Assembly: GCF_030817655.1 (NCBI RefSeq)
Contig: NZ_JAUSZM010000003.1
Span: 9,052,001-9,116,000, forward strand
From: Streptomyces sp. V4I2
Lineage (GTDB): Bacteria > Actinomycetota > Actinomycetes > Streptomycetales > Streptomycetaceae
DNA length: 64,000 nt
Reading direction: 5' to 3'
Shown in pieces: positions 16,656 through 25,850 of the stretch. Both the position numbers and the translations under genes were made by a program. Every line of letters starts with the position of its first letter. Positions within the stretch are counted from its first letter, which is position 1. The notes below the pieces were generated by a model. The model made no database searches, was not told the DNA's origin, and saw only the letters and a list, made by a program, of their open reading frames with translations.

Positions 16656-17675
16656 ATGGACCGCATTTCAGGCTTCCGCTCCCGCAGATTCGCCCCCGCC
16701 GTGGCTCTCGCCGCGGCCGCGGCCCTGACCCTCGCAGGCTGCTCCAGCAGTTCCGGCGGCAAGAAGGCCGAGGAGAGCGAAGGCGGCGCCTCCGCGGGCA
16801 AGGCCACCACGCCCCGGATGACGGTCGCGCTGGTGACCCACCAGTCGCCCGGTGACACCTTCTGGGACATCGTCCGCAAGGGCGCCGAGGCCGCTGCCGC
16901 CAAGGACAACATCAAGCTGATCTACTCCGCCGACCCGAACGCGGGCAACCAGGCCAACCTGGTGCAGAACGCGATCGACCAGAAGGTCGACGGCATCGCC
17001 ATCACCCTCGCCAAGCCCGACGCCCTCAAGGACGTCGTGAGCAAGGCGAAGGCCGCGAACATCCCCGTGGTCGGCCTCAACTCCGGTGTGAGCGAATGGA
17101 AGAAGCTCGGCCTGATGGAGTTCTTCGGCCAGGACGAGACCGTCGCCGGCGAGGCACTCGGCAACCGGCTGAACGCGGCCGGCGCCAAGAACGCCGTCTG
17201 TGTCGTCCAGGAACAGGGCAACATCGGCCTGACCCAGCGCTGTGACGGCGTGGAGAAGACCTTCTCCGGCAAGCTGCAGACGCTGTTCGTCAACGGCACC
17301 GACATGCCGTCCGTGAAGTCGACGATCACCGCCAAGCTCAAGCAGGACTCCTCCATCGACCAGATCGTCACCCTGGGCGCCCCCTTCGCGATGACCGCGG
17401 CACAGTCGGTGTCCGAGGCCGGCAGCAAGGCGAAGATCGCCACGTTCGACCTCAACAAGCAGCTGACCAGCGCCATCGACCAGGGCACCATCGAGTTCGC
17501 CGTGGACCAGCAGCCCTACCTCCAGGGCTACCTGGCGATCGACTCCCTGTGGCTCTACAAGAACAACGGCAACTACATGGGCGGCGGTGAACAGCCGGTG
17601 CTGACCGGGCCGGCCTTCGTCGACAAGACGAACGTCGACGCCGTGGCCTCGTTCGCCGCGAAGGGCACCCGGTGA
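16656..17675 (+). CDS. sugar/polyol ABC transporter substrate-binding lipoprotein
   Basis: 339 residues. A lipoprotein signal with lipobox LAGC puts the modified Cys at residue 29. A low-complexity Ser/Gly/Glu linker follows, then a type I periplasmic-binding fold of the ribose/inositol family (Peripla_BP_4): VALVTHQSPGDTFWDIVRKG, QKVDGIAITLAKPDALKDVV and NIPVVGLNSG. It would be anchored outside the membrane to capture a sugar or inositol for the permease and ATPase encoded next. The stop overlaps the permease start. Confidence 0.9.
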   Translation: MDRISGFRSRRFAPAVALAAAAALTLAGCSSSSGGKKAEESEGGASAGKATTPRMTVALVTHQSPGDTFWDIVRKGAEAAAAKDNIKLIYSADPNAGNQANLVQNAIDQKVDGIAITLAKPDALKDVVSKAKAANIPVVGLNSGVSEWKKLGLMEFFGQDETVAGEALGNRLNAAGAKNAVCVVQEQGNIGLTQRCDGVEKTFSGKLQTLFVNGTDMPSVKSTITAKLKQDSSIDQIVTLGAPFAMTAAQSVSEAGSKAKIATFDLNKQLTSAIDQGTIEFAVDQQPYLQGYLAIDSLWLYKNNGNYMGGGEQPVLTGPAFVDKTNVDAVASFAAKGTR

Positions 17676-18751
17676 TGAGTATGACCCAGCATGCCGAGCC
17701 GGCGGTGACCACTCCGCCGGCCTCCGGCCCGAACAAGACCGACGGCCGGACCTCTGAACGCCCCCTGGCCCTGCGGCTGTTGGCCAGGCCCGAGGTGGGT
17801 GTCTTTCTCGGCGCCGCCGCGGTGTACGTGTTCTTCCTGATCGCGGCACCGCCGGTGCGCGACGGCAGCTCGATGTCCACGATCCTGTACCAGTCGTCGA
17901 CCATCGGCATCATGGCCCTGCCGGTGGCGCTGCTGATGATCGGCGGCGAGTTCGACCTGTCGTCCGGCGTCGCGGTGCTCACCTCGGCGCTCACCGCGAG
18001 CATGCTCAGCTACCAACTGACCATGAACGTGTGGGTCGGTGTGATCGCCGCGCTGGTCGTGTCCCTGGCCGTCGGCTTCTTCAACGGCTGGATGGTCGTC
18101 AAGACCGGACTGCCCAGCTTCCTGGTCACCCTGGGCACCTTCCTGATCCTCCAGGGCGCCAACCTCGCGGTCACCAAGCTGGTCACCACCAACGTGGCCA
18201 CCGACGACATCAGCGACATGGCCGGTTTCGACCAGGCGAAGAAGATCTTCGCCTCGTCCTTCGACATCGGCGGCGTCCAGGTGAAGATCACGGTCTTCTA
18301 CTGGCTGGTCTTCGCGGCCATCGCCACCTGGGTCCTGCTGCGCACCAAGTACGGCAACTGGATCTTCGCGGTCGGCGGCAACAAGGACTCCTCGCGGGCC
18401 GTCGGTGTCCCGGTGACCTTCACCAAGATCTCCCTGTTCATGCTGGTCGGCCTCGGCGCCTGGTTCGTCGGCATGCACCAGCTGTTCACCTTCAACACCG
18501 TCCAGTCCGGCGAGGGCGTCGGCCAGGAGCTCATCTACATCGCCGCGGCGGTCATCGGCGGCTGTCTGCTGACCGGCGGCTACGGCTCGGCGATCGGCCC
18601 GGTCTTCGGTGCCTTCATGTTCGGCATGGTGAACCAGGGGATCGTCTTCGCCGGCTGGAACCCCGACTGGTTCAAGGCGTTCCTCGGTGTGATGCTGCTC
18701 GGCGCCGTCCTGATCAATCTGTGGGTCCGCCAGTCGGCGACCCGGAGGTGA
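17675..18751 (+). CDS. ABC transporter permease, ribose/inositol type
   Basis: 358 residues counted from the ATG at 17675, which overlaps the preceding TGA. GTG 17672 or ATG 17681 are alternative starts. A soluble N-terminus of about 35 residues is followed by 9-10 membrane helices of the BPD_transp_2 (RbsC) family. The EFDLSSGVAVLTSALTA segment corresponds to the conserved GGIDLSVG loop and YGNWIFAVGGNKDSSRAVGV to the EAA-like cytoplasmic loop that contacts the ATPase. It forms the transmembrane channel for the importer. Confidence 0.88.
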   Translation: MSMTQHAEPAVTTPPASGPNKTDGRTSERPLALRLLARPEVGVFLGAAAVYVFFLIAAPPVRDGSSMSTILYQSSTIGIMALPVALLMIGGEFDLSSGVAVLTSALTASMLSYQLTMNVWVGVIAALVVSLAVGFFNGWMVVKTGLPSFLVTLGTFLILQGANLAVTKLVTTNVATDDISDMAGFDQAKKIFASSFDIGGVQVKITVFYWLVFAAIATWVLLRTKYGNWIFAVGGNKDSSRAVGVPVTFTKISLFMLVGLGAWFVGMHQLFTFNTVQSGEGVGQELIYIAAAVIGGCLLTGGYGSAIGPVFGAFMFGMVNQGIVFAGWNPDWFKAFLGVMLLGAVLINLWVRQSATRR

Positions 18752-18756
18752 CCCCC

Positions 18757-19677
18757 ATGACAACCACCAACGGAACCGGCACTCACGGCGCCGTCCTTCC
18801 CGAGAGCGATGCCGCGCCCGCCACGGACGCGCCGATCGTCGAACTGCGCGGCGCGGGCAAGTCGTACGGCAACATCCGCGCCCTGCACGGCGTCGACCTC
18901 CAGGTGCACCCCGGCCGGGTCACCTGCGTGCTCGGCGACAACGGCGCCGGCAAGTCCACCCTCATCAAGATCATCTCCGGGCTGCACCAGCACACCGAGG
19001 GCGACTTCCTCGTCGACGGCACCCCGGTACGCTTCTCCACCCCGCGCGAGGCCCTCGACAAGGGCATCGCCACCGTCTACCAGGACCTCGCCGTCGTCCC
19101 CCTGATGCCGGTCTGGCGCAACTTCTTCCTCGGCTCCGAGATGACCCGCGGCCCCTGGCCCGTCCGCCGTCTCGACATCGAGAGGATGAAGAAGACCGCC
19201 GACGAGGAACTGCGCAACATGGGCATCGTCCTCGACGACCTCGAACAGCCCATCGGCACCCTCTCCGGCGGCCAGCGCCAGTGCGTCGCCATCGCCCGCG
19301 CCGTCTACTTCGGCGCCCGCGTCCTCATCCTGGACGAGCCCACCGCCGCTCTTGGCGTCAAGCAGTCCGGCGTGGTGCTGAAGTACATCGCCGCCGCCCG
19401 CGACCGCGGCCTCGGCGTCATCTTCATCACCCACAACCCGCACCACGCCTACATGGTCGGCGATCACTTCAGCGTCCTGCGCCTGGGCACCATGGAACTC
19501 TCCGCCGACCGCAGCGAGGTCAGCCTGGACGAGCTCACCAACCACATGGCCGGCGGCACCGAACTCGCCGCACTCAAGCACGAGTTGGCCCAGGTCCGCG
19601 GCGTCGACGTCGAGGAACTCCCGGAGGAGAAGGACCTCACCGCACCCGTCGCGACCACCGGCGAAGGGAAGTCCTGA
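18757..19677 (+). CDS. sugar ABC transporter ATPase (single nucleotide-binding domain)
   Basis: 306 residues. Walker A GDNGAGKSTL, Q-loop region TVYQDLAVVPLM, signature LSGGQRQCVAIARA, Walker B VLILDEPTAALG and switch His in FITHNPHHAYMVG are all present. Unlike RbsA-type ATPases it has one ABC domain, like FrcA-type importers, and would dimerise. The start follows GGAGG with 9 nt spacing. It lies 5 nt after the permease stop and energises uptake of the polyol. Confidence 0.9.
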   Translation: MTTTNGTGTHGAVLPESDAAPATDAPIVELRGAGKSYGNIRALHGVDLQVHPGRVTCVLGDNGAGKSTLIKIISGLHQHTEGDFLVDGTPVRFSTPREALDKGIATVYQDLAVVPLMPVWRNFFLGSEMTRGPWPVRRLDIERMKKTADEELRNMGIVLDDLEQPIGTLSGGQRQCVAIARAVYFGARVLILDEPTAALGVKQSGVVLKYIAAARDRGLGVIFITHNPHHAYMVGDHFSVLRLGTMELSADRSEVSLDELTNHMAGGTELAALKHELAQVRGVDVEELPEEKDLTAPVATTGEGKS

Positions 19678-19678
19678 C

Positions 19679-20581
19679 ATGGCCTCTGCGCTGGACCGTA
19701 TCCGGGTCGGCTCGGCACCTGACTCCTGGGGCGTCTGGTTCCCGGACGATCCGGCGCAGGTGCCCTGGGAACGCTTCCTGGACGAGGTCGCCGAGGCCGG
19801 CTACTCCTGGATCGAGCTGGGACCGTACGGCTATCTGCCCACCGACCCGGCCCGGTTGACGGACGAGATCGCCCGGCGTGACCTCAAGGTCTCGGCGGGC
19901 ACGGTCTTCACCGGCCTGCACCGCGGCCCCTCCGTCTGGGAGGCCACCTGGGAGCACGTCAGCCAGGTCGCCGCGCTCACCCAGGCGATGGGAGCGAAGC
20001 ACCTCGTCGTCATCCCGTCCTTCTGGCGCGACGACAAGACCGCCGAGATCCTGGAGCCGCCGGAGCTGACCGGCGAGCAGTGGGCCCAGCTGACCAAGGG
20101 CATGGAGCGGCTGGGCCATGAGGTCAAGGAGACGTACGGCCTCGACATCGTCGTCCACCCGCACGCCGACACCCACATCGACACCGAGGACCACGTCGAG
20201 CGGTTCCTCGACTCGACCGACTCCGACCTGGTCAACCTCTGCCTGGATACGGGGCACTACGCCTACTGCGGCGGCGACAGCGTCAAGCTCATCGAGACGT
20301 ACGGCGAACGCGTCGGCTACCTCCACCTCAAGCAGGTCGACCCGGAGATCCTCGCCGACGTCGTCAAGAACGGGGTGCCGTTCGGGCCAGCCGTACAGCG
20401 CGGAGTGATGTGCGAACCACCGTCCGGCGTACCGGAGTTGGAGCCGGTCCTGGTGGCCGCGCAGCGGCTCGGCGTGGAGCTGTTCGCGATCGTCGAGCAG
20501 GACATGTACCCGTGCGAGCCGGACAAACCGCTGCCGATCGCCGTGCGTACCCGCACGTTCCTGAGGTCCTGCGGCGCCTGA
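19679..20581 (+). CDS. sugar phosphate isomerase/epimerase family protein, IolE-like
   Basis: 300-residue TIM-barrel protein of the AP-endonuclease family 2. The opening RIRVGSAPDSWGVWFPDDPAQVPW, then EVAEAGYSWIELGPYGYLP, is typical of IolE (2-keto-myo-inositol dehydratase) and relatives. Metal ligands are expected in HPHADTHIDTEDHVERFLD, CLDTGHYAYCGGD and the Glu of FAIVEQDMYP. Its start is 1 nt after the ATPase stop. With the IolG-like dehydrogenases it could form the first two steps of inositol breakdown. Inosose isomerase (IolI) is the alternative. Confidence 0.8.
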   Translation: MASALDRIRVGSAPDSWGVWFPDDPAQVPWERFLDEVAEAGYSWIELGPYGYLPTDPARLTDEIARRDLKVSAGTVFTGLHRGPSVWEATWEHVSQVAALTQAMGAKHLVVIPSFWRDDKTAEILEPPELTGEQWAQLTKGMERLGHEVKETYGLDIVVHPHADTHIDTEDHVERFLDSTDSDLVNLCLDTGHYAYCGGDSVKLIETYGERVGYLHLKQVDPEILADVVKNGVPFGPAVQRGVMCEPPSGVPELEPVLVAAQRLGVELFAIVEQDMYPCEPDKPLPIAVRTRTFLRSCGA

Positions 20582-20592
20582 AGGGGACGACC

Positions 20593-21621
20593 ATGACCAC
20601 CCGTGGCACGAGCGAGGAACTCCGCGTCGCCGTCATCGGCACCGGCCGGATGGGCGCCGATCATGTCCGCCGTATCCAACAGGTCACCAGCGGCGCCCGG
20701 GTGACCGCCGTGGCCGACGTCGACGCGGAGCGCACCAAGGCCGTCGCGGCCCGCGTCGACGGCTGCACCGCGTACACCGACCCGGCCTCCGCGATGGCGG
20801 CGGCCGACGTCGACGCCGTCCTGATCGCCTCCCCGGGTCCCGCCCACGAGGCCGCCCTGCTGGACGCCTTCGAGCGCGGCCTGCCGGTGCTGTGCGAGAA
20901 GCCCCTCACCCCCGACGCGGCCTCCGCGCTGCGGGTGCTGGAGGCCGAGCGGACGCTGGGCCGGCGGCTGGTCCAGGTCGGCTTCATGCGGCGCTACGAC
21001 GCCGAGTACGTCAGGCTCAAGGCGCTCCTGGAAACAGGCCAGTTGGGCCGCCCGCTCATGCTGCACAACCGGCACCGCAACGTCGCCAGCCCGCCCGGCT
21101 TCACCAGCGCCATGCTCATCAGCGACTCCGTGGCGCACGAGACGGACGTGACCCGCTGGCTCCTCGGCCACGAGATCACGGCCGTCACCGTGTGGCGCCC
21201 GACCCCGTCCGCGAGCGCACCGGACGCCCTCCAGGACCCGCAGTTCGTCGTCTTCGAGACGGACGGCGGGGCGGTCTCCGACGTCGAGATCTTCGTCAAC
21301 TGCGGCTTCGGCTACCAGGTCCAGGCCGAGGTGGTCTGCGAACGCGGCACCGCCCGCGTCGGCGACGGCCACGCCGTGGTCACCAACATGGCCGGCCGCT
21401 GGGGCGGCACCATCGACCAAGACTACACCGTGCGCTTCGCCGACGCCTACGACCGCGAGATCCAGACCTGGGTCGACGCCACCCGCCGCGGCGAGATCAC
21501 CGGCCCGAGCGTCTGGGACGGCTATGCCGCGGCGGCGGTGTGCGAGGCGGGGGTGCGGGCGCTGGAGGAGGGCGGCCGGGTGGAGGTCGATCTTGTGGAG
21601 AGGCCCGCGCTGTACCGGTGA
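20593..21621 (+). CDS. Gfo/Idh/MocA dehydrogenase, inositol 2-dehydrogenase-like
   Basis: 342 residues. The Rossmann motif VAVIGTGRMGADHVRRI, the family motif CEKPLTPDA (active-site Lys) and the substrate region VGFMRRYDAEYV resemble IolG-type enzymes, which oxidise myo- or scyllo-inositol to an inosose with NAD+. The SDSVAHETDVTRWLL segment contains the His/Asp pair of the active site. It is the last gene of the transporter operon, 11 nt after the IolE-like gene. Which inositol isomer it prefers is not visible. Confidence 0.82.
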   Translation: MTTRGTSEELRVAVIGTGRMGADHVRRIQQVTSGARVTAVADVDAERTKAVAARVDGCTAYTDPASAMAAADVDAVLIASPGPAHEAALLDAFERGLPVLCEKPLTPDAASALRVLEAERTLGRRLVQVGFMRRYDAEYVRLKALLETGQLGRPLMLHNRHRNVASPPGFTSAMLISDSVAHETDVTRWLLGHEITAVTVWRPTPSASAPDALQDPQFVVFETDGGAVSDVEIFVNCGFGYQVQAEVVCERGTARVGDGHAVVTNMAGRWGGTIDQDYTVRFADAYDREIQTWVDATRRGEITGPSVWDGYAAAAVCEAGVRALEEGGRVEVDLVERPALYR

Positions 21622-21685
21622 CCGAAGCCGTTAAGGCGGCGACGCCGGCCCGCCGTTTCCGCGGGCGGGCGTGCAGCCTCGTGCC

Positions 21686-22708
21686 TCAACGCCCGGCCGT
21701 CATCCGGGGCCGTACCTCGAACCCCGCCGCCCGATAGCACGCGTCGATCAGCGTCATCGTCGCCACCGCGTCGTCCGCGTCCAGCGGCAACGGCGTGCCC
21801 TCCCGCACCCGGTCCGCGAACGCCTCCAGCTGGTACGTGTACGACGACCGCGTCCCGAGCCGTTCCGTCCGCTCGCCCTCCGGGGTACGCACCACGACCC
21901 GGTCGTCGAGGTGCGGCAGCACGAAGTTCGGGGCGCTCGCCTCGCCGCGGGTGCCGATGATCCGGCAGCTCATCTCCAGCTCGGCGTAGGCCATGTGGCA
22001 GCGGGCCGACGCGGTGGCGCCGCCCGGGTACTCCAGCTCGGCGTCCAGCCACTCGTCGACGCCGGGAGCGGCCGCGCGCTCGCCGCCGCGCGCGGAGACG
22101 AGCCGTGGTGCACCGCCCGCCCAGGGAGCCAGCATCCGCGCGAAGTGCAGGCTGTAGCAGCCCAGGTCCATCACCGCTCCGCCGGCCAGCGGCAGCGACC
22201 AGCGCGGGTCGGAGTCGTCCGGGGCGGGGATGGCGACCAGCGTCTCCACCCGCCGCAGTTCACCGAGTTCGCCGCTCGCGAGGATCTCGTGCAGGCGGAG
22301 GGTGAGGGGGTGGAAGAGGTAGTGGAAGCCCTCCATGAAGACGGTCCCGGCCTTCTCCGCCGCCTTCCGTACCTCAGCGGCCTCCTCGGCGTTGCTCGCC
22401 GACGGCTTCTCCGTCAGGACGTGCTTGCCGGCCGCGACGGCGGCGAGGTTCCACGGCCCGTGCAGGCCGTTCGCGAGCGGGTTGTAGACGGCCTCGATCT
22501 CGGGGTCGGCGATCAGGTCGGCGTACGAGGTGGCCACCCGCTCCACGCCGTGCGCCGCGGCGAAGGCCTCGGCGCGGGAACGGTCGCGGGCGGCCACCGC
22601 GACGAGGCGGTGGCCACTCGCCCGGGCCGGGTCGACGAGGGCGCGTTCGGTGATGCGTGCCGCGCCCAGTACTCCGATGCGCAGTGGTTCCCGGCCCGGT
22701 TCGCTCAT
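21686..22708 (-). CDS. Gfo/Idh/MocA family oxidoreductase (trans-dihydrodiol/glucose-fructose oxidoreductase-like)
   Basis: 340 residues from the ATG at 22708, which overlaps the stop of the inositol dehydrogenase gene (ATGA). RIGVLGAARITERALVDPAR is the nucleotide-binding start, LTEKPSASNAEEA holds the EKP motif, and GFHYLFHPLTLRLHEI plus GGAVMDLGCYSLHFAR mark the subgroup related to dimeric dihydrodiol dehydrogenases. It converges with the plus-strand transporter operon and is the last gene of the minus-strand catabolic operon starting at 25727. The substrate is probably a sugar or inosose derivative. Confidence 0.78.
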   Translation of the reverse strand: MSEPGREPLRIGVLGAARITERALVDPARASGHRLVAVAARDRSRAEAFAAAHGVERVATSYADLIADPEIEAVYNPLANGLHGPWNLAAVAAGKHVLTEKPSASNAEEAAEVRKAAEKAGTVFMEGFHYLFHPLTLRLHEILASGELGELRRVETLVAIPAPDDSDPRWSLPLAGGAVMDLGCYSLHFARMLAPWAGGAPRLVSARGGERAAAPGVDEWLDAELEYPGGATASARCHMAYAELEMSCRIIGTRGEASAPNFVLPHLDDRVVVRTPEGERTERLGTRSSYTYQLEAFADRVREGTPLPLDADDAVATMTLIDACYRAAGFEVRPRMTAGR

Positions 22709-23709
22709 GCCTGCCGTACCTCCTCGATCGTCACGGGACGGTGCTCGCCCAGCGACAGTGTGCACGCCTCGGCGATCCAGCCGGCCTCCAGGGCGTCCTC
22801 GATCGTGCAGGGGGAGGTGCGGGTGCCGGCCACGACCTCGGTGAACGCGGTCAGTTCGGCGCGGTAGGCCTCGGTGAAGCGGTCCATGAAGAAGTCGTGC
22901 GGAGTGCCGGCCGGGAAGGTCACGCCGGGCTCCACCGAGCGCAGCGGCAGCTTGTCCTCCAGGCCCACGGCGATGGAGTCGGTGAAGCCGTGGATCTCCA
23001 TGCGGACGTCGTAACCCCGGGCGTTGTGGCGGGAGCTGGAGACCACCGCGATCGTGCCGTCGTCCAGGGTGAGGATCGCGCCGGTGGTGTCGGCGTCGCC
23101 CGCCTCCTTGATGTAGTCGGCGCCCCGGTTGCCGCCGACGGCGTACACCTCGGTCACCTCGCGGCCGGTCACCCAGCGGATGATGTCGAAGTCGTGCACC
23201 GAGCAGTCGCGGAAGATGCCTCCGGAGGCGGCGATGTACGCGGCGGGCGGCGGCGCCGGGTCCAGCGTGGTCGACCGTACGGTGTGCAGCTTGCCCAGCT
23301 CGCCGGTCTGGACAGCGGCCCGCGCGGCGACGAACCCGGCGTCGAAGCGGCGGTTGTAGCCGATCTGGATCGGCACGGCACTGCCCTGGACGGACTTCAG
23401 CACCTCGACGCCCTCCCGCATGGTGCGAGCGACGGGCTTCTCGCAGAACACGGGCACGCCCGCTTCCACGGCGGCGCGGATCAGCGCGGGGTGGGCGTCG
23501 GTCGCCGCGGCGACGACGATGCCGTCCACCCCGGCGGCCAGCACGGCCTCGGGGGAGTCCGCGACCTCGGCGCCGAACCGTTCGGCGGCGGCCTTGGCGG
23601 CGTCCGCGAACGGGTCGGCGACGACGAGCGAGGCGACGGCGTCGAGTCCGGAGAGGGTCTCGGCGTGGAAGGCGCCGATGCGGCCGAGGCCGAGGATTCC
23701 GATGCGCAT
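22705..23709 (-). CDS. iolG: inositol 2-dehydrogenase
   Basis: 334 residues, the usual length for IolG. MRIGILGLGRIGAFHAETL is the Rossmann start, VFCEKPVARTMREGVEV carries the catalytic Lys, IQIGYNRRFDAGFVAAR is the substrate loop, and FRDCSVHDFDIIRWVTGREV contains the Asp-His pair. The enzyme oxidises myo-inositol to 2-keto-myo-inositol using NAD+. This is the clearest inositol marker in the window. It overlaps the downstream oxidoreductase by ATGA and follows the SDR gene by 59 nt. Confidence 0.85.
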   Translation of the reverse strand: MRIGILGLGRIGAFHAETLSGLDAVASLVVADPFADAAKAAAERFGAEVADSPEAVLAAGVDGIVVAAATDAHPALIRAAVEAGVPVFCEKPVARTMREGVEVLKSVQGSAVPIQIGYNRRFDAGFVAARAAVQTGELGKLHTVRSTTLDPAPPPAAYIAASGGIFRDCSVHDFDIIRWVTGREVTEVYAVGGNRGADYIKEAGDADTTGAILTLDDGTIAVVSSSRHNARGYDVRMEIHGFTDSIAVGLEDKLPLRSVEPGVTFPAGTPHDFFMDRFTEAYRAELTAFTEVVAGTRTSPCTIEDALEAGWIAEACTLSLGEHRPVTIEEVRQA

Positions 23710-23768
23710 GGGGATTGCTGCTCCTTGGGTGCGGATGCCTGAGCGGATGTGGTGCGGGGAGGGGAAGG

Positions 23769-24545
23769 TCAGTCGAGACCGCCGAGCACGTTCTGGTCCC
23801 AGTCGATCACCGAGCCGGTGACCACACCGGACCGGTCCGACAGCAGGAAGACCACGAAGTCGGCGATTTCGTCCGGCTGGCCCAGCTTGCCCATCGGCAG
23901 CCGGGCCGCGGCCTGCTCGCGCCAGTCGTCGCCGGCGCCGTGGAAGGCCTTCTGTGTCGCGTCCTCGCCCTCGGTGGCGGTCCAGCCGATGTTCAGGCCG
24001 TTGATGCGGACCCGGTCGAAGCGGTGGGCGTGCGCCGCGTTGCGGGTCAGGCCGATCAGTCCGGCCTTCGCGGCGACGTACGGGGCGAGGAACGGCTGCC
24101 CGCCGTGCGCCGAGGACGTGATGATGTTGACGACCGTGCCGGGCGCCCCCCGGCCCACCATGTCGGCGACGGCGGCCTGCATGGCGAAGAAGGGCGCCTT
24201 GAGGTTGATCGCGATGTGCTGGTCGAACAGTTCGGGCGTGGTGTCCAGGAGCGTGCCCCGCGAGGTCAGGCCGGCCGAGTTCACCAGGCAGTCGACGCGG
24301 CCGTACGCCGCGACGACCTGTGCGACGGAGGCCTTGGCCTGCTCGGCGTCGGCCAGGTCGGCCCGTACGAACATGGCCTTGCCGCCCGCGGACGCCAGCT
24401 CCGCCACCAGGGCCTCGCCGGGTTCCGGGCGGCGGCCGGTGACGGCGACCACCGCGCCCGCGCGGACGGCGGCCCGCGCGATGGCGGCGCCGACGCCCTG
24501 GCTGCCGCCGTTGACCAGGGCGACCTTGTCGTCGAGAAGTCCCAT
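23769..24545 (-). CDS. short-chain dehydrogenase/reductase
   Basis: 258 residues, classical SDR. The cofactor motif is NGGSQGVGAAIA instead of the usual TGxxxGIG, with the pattern kept. NSAG follows at about residue 89. The catalytic set is Ser in NIITSSAHGG and Tyr/Lys in APYVAAKAG. The C-terminus (SGVVTGSVIDWDQNVLGG) matches the SDR family that oxidises sugars or polyols. It is encoded 15 nt after the PhyH-type oxygenase and before iolG, so it likely processes the same substrate. Confidence 0.82.
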   Translation of the reverse strand: MGLLDDKVALVNGGSQGVGAAIARAAVRAGAVVAVTGRRPEPGEALVAELASAGGKAMFVRADLADAEQAKASVAQVVAAYGRVDCLVNSAGLTSRGTLLDTTPELFDQHIAINLKAPFFAMQAAVADMVGRGAPGTVVNIITSSAHGGQPFLAPYVAAKAGLIGLTRNAAHAHRFDRVRINGLNIGWTATEGEDATQKAFHGAGDDWREQAAARLPMGKLGQPDEIADFVVFLLSDRSGVVTGSVIDWDQNVLGGLD

Positions 24546-24560
24546 GGTTTTCGGGTCCTT

Positions 24561-25727
24561 TCAGCTTGAGCGGCGCTCGGCGCCGGCCCGCAGTTCGTCC
24601 CGCAGGCCCTCGGGCGTCCACGTCTCGCGCAGCGCCCGCCGTACCGCGTCCGCCTGTGACGGCGGGGCGAGGCCCGCGACCGGCGGATCACTGTCGAGGT
24701 TGGTGGGGAAGGGGTAGCTCTCCGCGCTCGCCGCGATCACGTTCTCCAGCCACTCCTGGCCCGCGCCCTCGGCCCGGCGCCTGAGGAGCACGGGGAACAC
24801 GGCGTTGGCGACCGCCTCGCGGTCCACCGTCTCCATCGCCCGCCCGAACGCCGAGGACACCTGGAGGAGGTTGGCCGTGCGCCGGATGTCCGTGGAGCGG
24901 TTGGTGCCGGCGGCGTGGAACAGCGCCGGGTTGAAGAAGGCCGCGTCGCCCTTGGCCAGCGGGAGCTGGATGTGCCGCTCGTCGAAGTACGCCTGGAACT
25001 CGGGGAGTCGCCACGCCAGATAGCCGGGCTCGTAGGTCTGCGAGTACGGCAGGTACAGCGTCGGCCCGGACTCGACCGACATGTCGCAGTGCGCGACCGC
25101 GCCCTGGAGGGTGAGCACGGGGGAGAGGCGGTGCACGTGCGCGGGGTAGGCCGCCGCGACCTCGTTGGACAGGAAGCCCAGGTGGTAGTCGCGGTGCGCG
25201 GTCTGCGCCGCGCCGCCCGGGTTGACCACGTTGACCTGCGAGGTGACCTGGTAGCCCGGACCGAGCCAGGCGGCCGACACCAGCGCCAGGAGGTCGTTGG
25301 CGTAGTAGTCGGCGAATGCCTCCGGGTCGTACAGGGCCGCCTTCTCCAGGGCGTTCCAGACCCGGTCGTTGGCGCCGGGCGCGGCGAAGTGGTCGCCGGC
25401 CGTCGCGCCCGAGGCGTGCTGTTCGGCGATCAGGGCGTCGAACACGGCGGAGAGCCGGTCGACGACCGCCGGATCCGGGAAGGCGCCCCGGAAGACCACG
25501 ATGCCGGGACCGTCGGTGAGCGCGCGGACCAGCTCGGCCTGCACCTCACGCCGGTCCTCGGCCTCGCGCAGCCGCGCACCGTCGTAGATCAGGACGTTGC
25601 GCTCCACGGAAGCGGCGTACGGGTAGTCGGCGAGGTCCGTCGAGCGCTCGACGAGCGCGCGCAGACCGGCGAGGTCGCAGTCCTGCTCGGACAGCCAGGC
25701 ACGGCGTTGTACGGAGGTGAAGGACAT
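24561..25727 (-). CDS. phytanoyl-CoA dioxygenase (PhyH) family Fe(II)/2-oxoglutarate oxygenase
   Basis: 388 residues from the ATG at 25727 (preceded by GAAAGGACG). The double-stranded beta-helix core is visible, with the HxD iron ligands in QTAHRDYHLGF and the distal His in NPALFHAAGTNRS followed by an Arg that binds 2-oxoglutarate. PhyH-family enzymes hydroxylate many small molecules. Position at the head of an operon with an SDR and inositol dehydrogenases makes an O-methyl or other modified cyclitol a reasonable substrate guess. It is divergent from a LacI regulator, so substrate-induced expression is likely. Confidence 0.82.
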   Translation of the reverse strand: MSFTSVQRRAWLSEQDCDLAGLRALVERSTDLADYPYAASVERNVLIYDGARLREAEDRREVQAELVRALTDGPGIVVFRGAFPDPAVVDRLSAVFDALIAEQHASGATAGDHFAAPGANDRVWNALEKAALYDPEAFADYYANDLLALVSAAWLGPGYQVTSQVNVVNPGGAAQTAHRDYHLGFLSNEVAAAYPAHVHRLSPVLTLQGAVAHCDMSVESGPTLYLPYSQTYEPGYLAWRLPEFQAYFDERHIQLPLAKGDAAFFNPALFHAAGTNRSTDIRRTANLLQVSSAFGRAMETVDREAVANAVFPVLLRRRAEGAGQEWLENVIAASAESYPFPTNLDSDPPVAGLAPPSQADAVRRALRETWTPEGLRDELRAGAERRSS

Positions 25728-25778
25728 CGTCGTCCTTTCGGTCGAGGAAGCGGCTCGGTGACAGGGGCGACCCGGCGC

Positions 25779-25798
25779 TGTCATTCTTGTCAGTACAA
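25779..25798. promoter_or_regulatory. inverted-repeat operator candidate in the PhyH/LacI divergent promoter
   Basis: TTGTCAGTACAA (25787-25798) has TTGT/ACAA arms and is preceded by CTGTCATTC. It sits between the divergent PhyH and LacI-family genes. The CTGTCA...TTGT spacing loosely resembles the arms at 16450-16515, so one regulator might see both regions. This is a weak match. Confidence 0.3.
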
Positions 25799-25850
25799 AC
25801 CCCTCGAACAACCGGCAGCGAGCCATCAAAAACCCTTCAAGGAGCCTCAC

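Noticed and set aside
16668..17849. 393-codon minus-strand ORF opposite the binding-protein gene
   Set aside because: Shadow frame. The plus-strand lipoprotein has a clear signal and domain.
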